Positions 6,115-12,128 of a stretch of 13,001 nucleotides of DNA are shown here, in pieces. The position numbers and the translations under genes are program-made. Every line of letters starts with the position of its first letter. Within the stretch, counting starts at the first letter, position 1. Below the pieces are notes generated by a model. It made no database searches. It saw only the letters and a program-made list of their open reading frames with translations, and had not been told where the DNA came from. Location: positions 1-13,001 of the forward strand of contig DAOUTV010000023.1 of assembly GCA_030668505.1 (NCBI GenBank). Direction: 5' to 3'. Source of the stretch: Desulfobacterales bacterium (GTDB lineage: Bacteria; Desulfobacterota; Desulfobacteria; Desulfobacterales; C00003060).

Positions 6115-6945
6115 ATGAATCCAATTAAGGTAATGGTCAATGGACTCCCAGGTAACATGTCCACACAAGCGGCCGAACACATTGTGGAAGACAGTGGCCT
6201 GGAACTTATCCCCTACGCCCTGACCGGGCCTGAGATAGAAGCTACTGAGACCAAAATCGGCCCTGATGTGGTCAGACTGATAAAGCCGGAAGAGAGACAA
6301 CAAATGATAGACTCCATCAAAGGGGCCGAAGGGATGGTAATATGTGTGGACTATACCCATCCGAGTGCTGTCAACGATAATGCCTCTTTTTATTGTGAAA
6401 ACGGCCTCCCTTTTGTAATGGGCACGACTGGTGGCGATAGGACAACCCTGGTGGAAACAGTTGAAAAGTCTGATATTGCCGCTGTCATTGCTCCCAACAT
6501 GGGCAAACAGATCGTGGCCTTCCAGGCCATGATGGAATATGCTGCCGAAACCTTTCCCGATGTCTTCAAAGGATATGGCTTGGAGGTTAAGGAAAGCCAT
6601 CAGCAAGGGAAGGCCGACACAAGTGGAACAGCCAAGGCCATGATCGGCTATTTTAACCGGTTGGGCATACCCTTTGCCAAGGATCAGATCAGGATGGAGC
6701 GGGACCCGGAGGTCCAGCGGTCCGAGTGGGGTGTCCCCCAGGAGTACTTAAGCGGGCATGGTTGGCACACTTATTCGCTCCTCTCAGAAGACAACACCGT
6801 CTTCTTTCAATTCACCCATAATGTCAATGGCCGGGATATATATGCTAAAGGAACAGTGGACGCCATTCATTATCTGGCCCAAAAGATCGACCAGGCCGCA
6901 AAAGGGCGTGTGTTCACCATGATTGATGTTCTGAAAGGAACTTAA
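6115..6945 (+). CDS. dapB: 4-hydroxy-tetrahydrodipicolinate reductase, plant-type DapB
   Basis: This enzyme reduces 4-hydroxy-tetrahydrodipicolinate with NAD(P)H in the diaminopimelate/lysine pathway, in the cytoplasm. The product has 276 residues from the ATG at 6115, which has AAAGGAG seven bases upstream; the frame extension to 6055 has no such site. Residues 5-16 (KVMVNGLPGNMS) are the GxxGxM nucleotide-binding loop. Then come VDYTHPSAVNDNA (78-90), GTTGG (103-107) and the catalytic segment ESHQQGKADTSGTAKA (150-165). The Lys and the GTA are kept, but the HHxxK of classical bacterial DapB is replaced by HQxGK. PFVMGTTGGDR, IAPNMGKQIVAFQAMME and the ending (TMIDVLKG) match the plant/cyanobacterial-like DapB lineage rather than the E. 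coli type. It is followed after 2 bp by glgC, so translation is likely coupled. Confidence 0.9.
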   Translation: MNPIKVMVNGLPGNMSTQAAEHIVEDSGLELIPYALTGPEIEATETKIGPDVVRLIKPEERQQMIDSIKGAEGMVICVDYTHPSAVNDNASFYCENGLPFVMGTTGGDRTTLVETVEKSDIAAVIAPNMGKQIVAFQAMMEYAAETFPDVFKGYGLEVKESHQQGKADTSGTAKAMIGYFNRLGIPFAKDQIRMERDPEVQRSEWGVPQEYLSGHGWHTYSLLSEDNTVFFQFTHNVNGRDIYAKGTVDAIHYLAQKIDQAAKGRVFTMIDVLKGT

Positions 6946-6947
6946 AT

Positions 6948-8213
6948 ATGCGTAATGTTATAGCCCTTGTGATGGCTGGTGGCAAGGGGGAACGTCTATA
7001 CCCCTTGACTCTGGACCGGTCAAAGCCCGCGGTTCCATTTGGGGGTATATATCGAATCATAGATATTACCCTTAGCAACTGCATTAATTCCAATATCTAC
7101 AAAATCATCATCTTGCCCCAGTACAAGGCACAGTCCCTCGTGGAGCACGTAGAAGCAGGTTGGAACATATTCAACTATGCCCTGGGCCACTATATGAAGA
7201 TTGTGCCTCCACAGATGCGTGTTGGCGAAGATTGGTATCGTGGCACGGCTGATTCGGTACGGCAGAATCTGTATATCATAGAACGCGAAGCCCCGGAGAA
7301 TCTGCTCATCCTTTCAGGTGATCATGTCTATAAGATGAACTATGCCCATTTCAAAGCCTATCACGATGAAAAAGGCGCTGATATATCTATATCTGTCATT
7401 GAGGTTCCTGTATCCCAGGGCCCCCGTTTTGGGATTTTGGAGGTTGGGGAAGATTACAGGGTTACCGGTTTCACGGAAAAACCTGAGCATCCTAAACCGA
7501 TGCCCGGGGACTCTCGCTATGCCCTTGCCTCTATGGGGGTCTATCTCTTCAAAACTCAGGTGCTATTAGATCTGTTGAAGTCCTCAGACAAAGACGATTT
7601 TGGCAAGGACATCATTCCTATGGCGTTGGAAAAGTATTCCCTATATGCCTTTCCGTACAAGAAAGAGAATCGGATTGCCGATTTTGTATACAAAATCAAG
7701 GAAGACGGAAGCCGTGTGCGTCACCTTGAACCACGCATACAGGATTCCTCGTACTGGAGGGATGTCGGTGATCTGGATGCTTACTGGAATGCCAATATGG
7801 ACCTGACAGGTGTGACTCCCAACTTCAATCTGTATGGTACTAAGTGGCCGCTCAGGACATTCCAAATGCAGTACCCACCTGTCAAGACGATCTTCAGGGA
7901 TGCAGATTCAAGCAGGACCGGTATGGCCTTGGACTCCATTGTATCACACGGCTCGATTATTAGTGGCGGCATCGTCAAGAATTCAGTTTTGTCCTATAAT
8001 GTGTTTGTAAGGAGTTGGTCAGAAGTGCAGGAATCGGTGATCATGTCTGATGTTGAAATCGGCAGGCATTGCAAGATCATGAAGGCCATTATAGACAAAG
8101 CCAATCGCGTACCACCGCATACTGAAATAGGATACAATCCTGAAGAGGACCGAAAGAGGTATATGGTCACACCTCGGGGCATCGTGGTGGTGCCAAAACG
8201 GACCTTTGAATAA
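6948..8213 (+). CDS. glgC: Glucose-1-phosphate adenylyltransferase (ADP-glucose pyrophosphorylase)
   Basis: This is the committing step of bacterial glycogen synthesis: ATP plus glucose-1-phosphate gives ADP-glucose and pyrophosphate. It acts in the cytoplasm and is normally a tetramer. The protein has 421 residues, the usual length. Visible are the nucleotide-binding loop MAGGKGERLYPLT (9-21), SKPAVPFGG (25-33), WYRGTADSV (96-104), LSGDHVYKMNY (122-132) with D125 as probable metal ligand, FTEKP (195-199), SMGVYLF (205-211) and SYWRDVGDLDAYWNANMDL (258-276). The C-terminal part from about 300 is the left-handed beta-helix used for oligomerisation and allosteric control. The ATG is 2 bp after the dapB stop, with AGGAA inside the end of dapB as ribosome site. 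The tight pairing of a lysine-pathway enzyme with a glycogen enzyme is unusual. No other glg gene is in the window. Confidence 0.95.
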   Translation: MRNVIALVMAGGKGERLYPLTLDRSKPAVPFGGIYRIIDITLSNCINSNIYKIIILPQYKAQSLVEHVEAGWNIFNYALGHYMKIVPPQMRVGEDWYRGTADSVRQNLYIIEREAPENLLILSGDHVYKMNYAHFKAYHDEKGADISISVIEVPVSQGPRFGILEVGEDYRVTGFTEKPEHPKPMPGDSRYALASMGVYLFKTQVLLDLLKSSDKDDFGKDIIPMALEKYSLYAFPYKKENRIADFVYKIKEDGSRVRHLEPRIQDSSYWRDVGDLDAYWNANMDLTGVTPNFNLYGTKWPLRTFQMQYPPVKTIFRDADSSRTGMALDSIVSHGSIISGGIVKNSVLSYNVFVRSWSEVQESVIMSDVEIGRHCKIMKAIIDKANRVPPHTEIGYNPEEDRKRYMVTPRGIVVVPKRTFE

Positions 8214-8221
8214 TTAGAGGG

Positions 8222-8236
8222 GGAATCGCCTATTCC
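8222..8236. terminator. Small hairpin in the convergent glgC / HTH-TM junction
   Basis: GGAAT (8222-8226) pairs with ATTCC (8232-8236) over a 5-base loop. It lies in the 16-bp gap between the glgC stop and the converging gene and overlaps that gene's stop codon (8230-8232). The stem is short and there is no T tract, so terminator function is weakly supported. Confidence 0.2.
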
Positions 8237-9486
8237 GCTATGTCAATGTGCTTCTTATCGAAATCGTCGAGCCATTCTTTGATCTTGTCAATCTCACGGG
8301 TGTTTTCAGGAGCATATTCCTTGCTCTCTTGCAAGTGCCGACTCAGAGCCTCTTGATACAAATCTCCAAGTCGCCTTTCTCCCTTGCTTATCTTGCTGTT
8401 CGAAAGGGCATACCCAACAGCCGCCAACCTTTTCATCAAAACATCCTTCTGAACGTCGGTTGAGGCTACGTGAATAGCCTGGGCAAGATATCCGCTGGCA
8501 GCCTCAAAATCGGGTAGTGTCCCCTTGCTCAGCGCCAGATCTGCCTTACTCAACAAACCAAGAAGATCGATACTGTCCAAGCGCATCCTGATATCTTGTT
8601 GCTCAACCTCAGACAGGGCGTAATTGGAAGCATGGGTCAAATACGATTTTACCGTTTTCAGGTCTGGGGTTTCCCCCGTATTCAAGATCTCATCTGAGCG
8701 CTTGATAAAGTAGTCGTTAAGGATGCCAAAGGCCTGCTTCTTTGTGTGGGCCACCTTCTCCGGTATGGCTTCGACGATCTTCGGATCCGAGAAGCTCGCT
8801 ACAAGGCGCTCACCCATGGGGGCGAACCTGCCCTGCCAGAGATCAACCATTTGGTCATGCTGCCTGAAATAGAACTTGTTCGAATTGGACAGACTCGCCA
8901 TCAAAAGGATTGCGATCAAGCATGCCAAGGCACCGATAGCACAAATGGCGTACTTGATGCTCTTGTCCGTTGGCCCTTGTGGTGGGGGGGTATAAGGTGG
9001 AGGTGGGGGTGGTTCCTTCATTGTCTTTGGTTCAGCGGCCCGGGGTGGTGGCTCCGTCCCCGGCGTACTCCCTTTTTCGGGTTCTTTCGAAGGTTCTACA
9101 TCAAAGCGCTTGAGCAACAGCTTGCTGATCTCTTCCTTTTCCTGTTCGCCCTCTATGGCCCGAGCCTGCCCTGTGGACACTTTGATTTCATCCAACATTT
9201 TCCCTCGCTTCTCTTCAAAGTCGGCTAATCGTTGCCATAGCTCATCAGAAACCGGGCTACCCGTCTCTAATCCAACCAACCCCTCGGCTTTATAGCGCTT
9301 CAACCATCTATAATAGGTTGATTGGTTAAGTCCGAGCTCTTGCAGGGTGGCTTTGATCGAAGTCGAAGAACTATTCACAGCATCCAGGATCGCTTTTTTC
9401 TTTTTGGATTCGTCTCCTCCATCAACGGCCACGGATCTATCAGGCTTATTGTGTGTTGCTTTCAGTAAACTTTTTCGGCCTGCCAT
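8230..9486 (-). CDS. Unrecognised helix-turn-helix protein with one transmembrane helix
   Basis: I do not recognise this 418-residue protein as a known family. Residues 28-72 form a Hin/transposase-like helix-turn-helix (KKAILDAVNSSSTSIKATL then LGLNQSTYYRWLKRYKAEGL). A charged, probably helical stretch follows (80-130). Then come a proline-rich linker (about 131-172, with PPPPPPYTPPPQ) and a single hydrophobic helix (about 177-199). The C-terminal part (200-418) is predominantly charged and helix-forming, with repeat-like pieces such as LLSKADLALSKG/YLAQAIHVAS. The arrangement suggests cytoplasmic DNA binding joined to a membrane anchor and an extracytoplasmic helical domain. It lies 94 bp downstream of an orphan ParA on the same strand, and both proteins begin MAGRK, so I infer joint function. 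The ATG at 9486 has only a weak AGGGGA upstream. A one-component membrane transcription regulator (CadC/ToxR-like in layout) is the main alternative. Confidence 0.75.
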   Translation of the reverse strand: MAGRKSLLKATHNKPDRSVAVDGGDESKKKKAILDAVNSSSTSIKATLQELGLNQSTYYRWLKRYKAEGLVGLETGSPVSDELWQRLADFEEKRGKMLDEIKVSTGQARAIEGEQEKEEISKLLLKRFDVEPSKEPEKGSTPGTEPPPRAAEPKTMKEPPPPPPYTPPPQGPTDKSIKYAICAIGALACLIAILLMASLSNSNKFYFRQHDQMVDLWQGRFAPMGERLVASFSDPKIVEAIPEKVAHTKKQAFGILNDYFIKRSDEILNTGETPDLKTVKSYLTHASNYALSEVEQQDIRMRLDSIDLLGLLSKADLALSKGTLPDFEAASGYLAQAIHVASTDVQKDVLMKRLAAVGYALSNSKISKGERRLGDLYQEALSRHLQESKEYAPENTREIDKIKEWLDDFDKKHIDIAE

Positions 9487-9499
9487 AAACTTGGTCCCC

Positions 9500-9575
9500 T
9501 ATCGTCCCGCTGTGTGTCAGAAAGAATATTTCATTTACAATATTACGCTGTTTTTGTAAAGGCGTTTATCGTCCC
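9500..9575. promoter_or_regulatory. Direct and inverted repeats between parA and the HTH-TM gene
   Basis: The nonamer TATCGTCCC occurs twice in the same orientation (9500-9508 and 9567-9575, 67 bp apart). Between the copies, TTTACAA (9534-9540) and TTGTAAA (9554-9560) form a 7-bp inverted repeat with a 13-base spacer. The whole pattern fits in a 94-bp gap next to the start of a helix-turn-helix gene and the end of a ParA gene. It is a candidate binding region for the helix-turn-helix protein, as an operator or a partition-like site. Two short repeats could also arise by chance. Confidence 0.35.
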
Positions 9576-9580
9576 CGGAA

Positions 9581-10360
9581 CTATTTCAAGATTTCCTCGG
9601 ACAAGGATAGGTAATCGGCAGCTCCTGTGCTGGACCGTCTGAAAAAGACCACTGGTTTTTCGTAATAGGCGCTTTCGGCGATCGTAGTATTCACCCGAAT
9701 AACTGTGTCAAACAGCTTGTTCTGGAAGCGCTTGTCCGCCTTGAGGCTCTCTAGGACCTTGTTTGAAACCCTTGTACGCTGATCAAAAAAAGTGGCCAAT
9801 ACACCCATAATTCTTATGTGTGGATTGATCTCTTCCTTTATGATCGCAACAGTCTCTAGTAGTTCATCCAACGCACCGTAAGCATACGGGTGTGTTTGAC
9901 ATGGAATAAGGATCTCCTGGGCAAAGGCAAGAACATTGACTGTCAGAATCGAAAGGCTTGGTGGTGTGTCCACAAGAATAAAATCATAAAGATCCGACAC
10001 CGGGGTCAAGGCCTCTTTAAGTCGATTTTCCCGACCCGGTTCGTCCACCAGTTCTACTTCAACACCCGAAAGATCCACATGGGACGGAAGAAGATCAAGG
10101 TGCTGCCAGGCTGTTTTACAAATAGCGGACCGGGCAGGTACGGGCTCGGGGACCTTGATAACATCATAGACTGAAGGGGTATCCTCGCCCGGGCTCACAC
10201 CAACACCCTTGGTGGCATTGAACTGGGGGTCCATGTCAACAATCAAAACGTCTTTTCCATTAAGGGAAAGCCCGGCTCCCAAATTGATTACGGTTACCGT
10301 TTTTCCGACTCCGCCTTTTTCGTTCACCACTGCAATGATCCGTGCCTTCCTTCCAGCCAT
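9581..10360 (-). CDS. ParA/Soj/MinD-family ATPase, orphan
   Basis: A P-loop ATPase of 259 residues from the ParA/Soj group, whose ATP-bound dimers bind DNA non-specifically and position chromosomes, plasmids or protein cargo. The deviant Walker A (EKGGVGKT, about 14-21) has the signature first lysine. VDMDPQFNAT (41-50) is the switch I/A-prime region and FILVDTPPS (127-135) is Walker B. DTVIRVNTTIAES (about 218-230) matches the C-terminal DNA-binding face of Soj-like proteins. The protein lacks an N-terminal helix-turn-helix, as in chromosomal or type Ib ParA. The ATG has AGGAGG six bases upstream, a strong site. No parB or parS is adjacent. The next gene on the same strand is the membrane helix-turn-helix protein, and the upstream gene is gap, 108 bp away. 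Orphan ParAs commonly place chemoreceptors, carboxysomes, storage granules or envelope machines; which applies here is unknown. Confidence 0.9.
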   Translation of the reverse strand: MAGRKARIIAVVNEKGGVGKTVTVINLGAGLSLNGKDVLIVDMDPQFNATKGVGVSPGEDTPSVYDVIKVPEPVPARSAICKTAWQHLDLLPSHVDLSGVEVELVDEPGRENRLKEALTPVSDLYDFILVDTPPSLSILTVNVLAFAQEILIPCQTHPYAYGALDELLETVAIIKEEINPHIRIMGVLATFFDQRTRVSNKVLESLKADKRFQNKLFDTVIRVNTTIAESAYYEKPVVFFRRSSTGAADYLSLSEEILK

Positions 10361-10414
10361 AACAACCTCCTGAGCCTGACAAAAAAACGCAACACTTAAC
10401 GTCTCTGCAAAAGG

Positions 10415-10447
10415 GCCATTTTGCTCAAAGGAGTGGGCAAAATCGGC
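10415..10447 (-). terminator. Hairpin between gap and parA
   Basis: On the plus strand GCCATTTTGC (10415-10424) faces GCAAAAT-C-GGC (10437-10447). ATTTTGC/GCAAAAT is a perfect 7-bp stem with a 12-base loop, extended by GCC/GGC with one bulge. Read on the minus strand it follows the gap stop by about 20 bases and is followed by CCCTTTTG, a weak T tract. It could end part of the gap transcription before parA. The flanks resemble the ends of the MITE at 11739-11881 (TGCAAAA...CATTTT on one side, TTTTCAAA on the other), so it may be a decayed relative of that element. Confidence 0.35.
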
Positions 10448-10468
10448 TACTTTTCAAAAACTGAACCT

Positions 10469-11713
10469 TTAGTCTAACATGGAAGCGATGCTAACGGTCC
10501 GGTCTGCCAGCATATGGACATACCCACCCATTTCATTATCATACCACCCGTATACCACTACCTTTGTCACGGGAACGTCAATGACCGTCCGGGCAAGGCA
10601 GGCCCCGACCTCGTCGGTATAACCTGGAAGCCGTTTAAGATCGATCGAAATGTTCCCTGTTCTCGTCTCGGTCTCGCTCCCCTCAATAATAGCCGTGGCC
10701 AAAGGATGGCCGATTATATCTACAGACACATTCTGTTCGTCGGAACACTGCAGATAGCCTTTTTCGTTTCTTTCGGCAGCATCTCTATAGATCTGATTGA
10801 CTATGTCACGACTGGTAGGTTCCTGATCGGCATCATCCTGAATATCGATAGCCAGGATGATGAGCGAGCCCGTTGAGGTGGGAATCCTGACAGATTCAGC
10901 CACAAAGCCGATCTTCTTCATCTCAGGTATGACCAGCGTCAAAGCCTTGGCCGCCCCTGTCGTGGTGAGTATGATATTATTCAACACGCTCCGGTTTCGA
11001 CGTAAATCAGTAGCCCCGGCCTTTGGCGCCCGATCCAGCACAAGCTGGGAACCCGTGATTGCATGCACCGTGGCCATGGAGGCCGTCAAAATCCTGTCCA
11101 ATCCAAAATAATCTAACAAGGGCTTGATCATATAGGCCAAACAATTGGTGGTGCAAGAAGCGTTTGATATGATGTTGTGTCTGACCGGATCATAGGCGCT
11201 GTCATTTATGCCCATAACCGTCGTGACTGCATCCTCGGGCATTGAGGCGCTCTTGTCCTTAATCTTGAAGGGCGCAGACGTGATAACCTTACGTGCCCCG
11301 GCAGCCAGATGCCCGCGAGCCGCACCGCCAGGTGCGTCTGCAGGTTGCGTGGGATCCGTAAACTGACCTGTCAATTCCACCACCACGTCAACACCGTATG
11401 ACTTCCACGGAATATCCTTCGGGTTTCGGACCTCACGCAAGATCGTAACCGGGATGCCGTCAATCACCATGGAACCGGTCTTTTCGTCCAGATTTTCAAT
11501 CAATCGCTGGGATTTGTATCCGTACAGATAATTGTGTATGGTTCCGTATGAGGAATCCTTTTCAATGAACCTGGCAACATCCTCAAGACTTGTGCCAACA
11601 GGGCGGCCGATATTTACCACAATCTCTGAGAAGCTTTTCCGCCCCACTTGCTGCCAGATGGACAGTTTGCCAATACGCCCCAACCCGTTGATCCCAAGCT
11701 TTGCACCTTTCAT
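10469..11713 (-). CDS. gap: Glyceraldehyde-3-phosphate dehydrogenase, long atypical form
   Basis: Oxidative phosphorylation of glyceraldehyde-3-phosphate, reversible, in central carbon metabolism. The product has 414 residues, well above the usual 330-340. The start is the ATG at 11713 with GGAGG/AGGAG upstream; a frame extension to 11788 runs into a MITE and is rejected. GINGLGRIG (7-15) is the Rossmann loop. The catalytic cysteine is C177 (SNASCTTNCL) and the base is H207 (TVHAITGSQ); DLRRNRSVLNNI and TTGAAKAL follow. GWYDNEMGGYVHML (389-402) is the typical end. At the end of the second strand the usual acidic residue that selects NAD is absent (VVNIGRPVG, 32-40), so coenzyme preference may differ. 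Additional sequence is visible near TDPTQPADAPGGAARGHL (119-136). It could be a biosynthetic or second GAPDH rather than the main glycolytic enzyme. Confidence 0.9.
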   Translation of the reverse strand: MKGAKLGINGLGRIGKLSIWQQVGRKSFSEIVVNIGRPVGTSLEDVARFIEKDSSYGTIHNYLYGYKSQRLIENLDEKTGSMVIDGIPVTILREVRNPKDIPWKSYGVDVVVELTGQFTDPTQPADAPGGAARGHLAAGARKVITSAPFKIKDKSASMPEDAVTTVMGINDSAYDPVRHNIISNASCTTNCLAYMIKPLLDYFGLDRILTASMATVHAITGSQLVLDRAPKAGATDLRRNRSVLNNIILTTTGAAKALTLVIPEMKKIGFVAESVRIPTSTGSLIILAIDIQDDADQEPTSRDIVNQIYRDAAERNEKGYLQCSDEQNVSVDIIGHPLATAIIEGSETETRTGNISIDLKRLPGYTDEVGACLARTVIDVPVTKVVVYGWYDNEMGGYVHMLADRTVSIASMLD

Positions 11714-11738
11714 GATTTCTCCTCCCTCCCGAAGAGTT

Positions 11739-11881
11739 GAGACCTTTGCAAAACTGTCATTTTTTCGTGATGCGGCGTCAGGCTTCAAATTTTAATCCTC
11801 AAAATACATAACGTATTCCTCCGGTTAAAATTTTTGCCTTCCTTGCCTGACAAAAAAATGTCGCGATTTTTCAAAGGTCTC
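11739..11881. mobile_element. Palindromic MITE, family 2 (143 bp) in the gap leader
   Basis: The ends are GAGACCTTTGCAAAA (11739-11753) and TTTTTCAAAGGTCTC (11867-11881), flanked by the direct repeat GAGTT (11734-11738 and 11882-11886), a clean 5-bp target duplication. The element is a full-length palindrome centred on 11810. AAATTTTAA (11787-11795) and TTAAAATTT (11825-11833), and AATAC/GTATT around ATAAC (11803-11817), share that centre. It has no sequence in common with family 1 and no coding capacity. It separates the gap ribosome site (about 20 bp away) from any upstream promoter, so gap mRNA would carry it as a long hairpin unless transcription starts inside it. Confidence 0.85.
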
Positions 11882-11886
11882 GAGTT

Positions 11887-11916
11887 GTCATAATAGTTCA
11901 CTACAACTATGTTGAC
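11887..11916. promoter_or_regulatory. Operator-like inverted repeat between gap and tsaD
   Basis: GTCATAATAGTT (11887-11898) and AACTATGTTGAC (11905-11916) are 12-base arms with two mismatches and a 6-base spacer. The repeat directly abuts the right target duplication of MITE 2. Size and symmetry fit a dimeric repressor site in the divergent gap/tsaD control region, but no binding protein can be named. Confidence 0.3.
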
Positions 11917-12020
11917 TTTCATAAACAAGACTCTTGCAGTATTCAATACTCAGGAAGTCCCCAGACCGCAAGACCTTTTTCCGTTTTTTTATGGAAAAAA
12001 CAGATGTGGCTTTTTGTACC

Positions 12021-12049
12021 TTGATTTTTCAAGCTGTTGAGCATATTAA
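12021..12049 (+). promoter_or_regulatory. tsaD: Putative sigma-70 promoter for tsaD
   Basis: TTGATT (12021-12026) and TATTAA (12044-12049) are spaced by exactly 17 bases, about 80 bases before the tsaD ATG. Each hexamer differs from consensus at only two positions. The surrounding AT-rich gap also contains the hairpin TTTTTCC/GGAAAAA (11976-11999), and nothing else is recognised. Confidence 0.45.
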
Positions 12050-12128
12050 TAATATCCTTAGTCCGTTGTTAATAGTCGAGTACATTTTGTTCTTTTTGTT
12101 TATTGGGTTAACACTAGAAAAGGCATTC

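Noticed and set aside
6025..6606. A 193-codon open frame on the minus strand across dapB
   Set aside because: It runs antisense to a clear dapB and partly into MITE copy C. There is no domain and the opposite strand has unmistakable motifs.
8746..9228. A 160-codon open frame on the plus strand inside the HTH-TM gene
   Set aside because: It is antisense to the coding sequence. Its tryptophan- and glycine-rich composition is the mirror of the proline-rich linker, and it has no recognisable domain.
11714..11788. N-terminal extension of GAPDH by 25 residues
   Set aside because: The extension is encoded by the MITE 2 arm and has no ribosome site. The ATG at 11713 has a strong GGAGG and begins directly at the Rossmann strand.
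11887..11960. Sigma-70 promoter for gap on the minus strand
   Set aside because: A TATTAT-like -10 is present, but no acceptable -35 lies at 16-18 bases, so it is not listed as a promoter.
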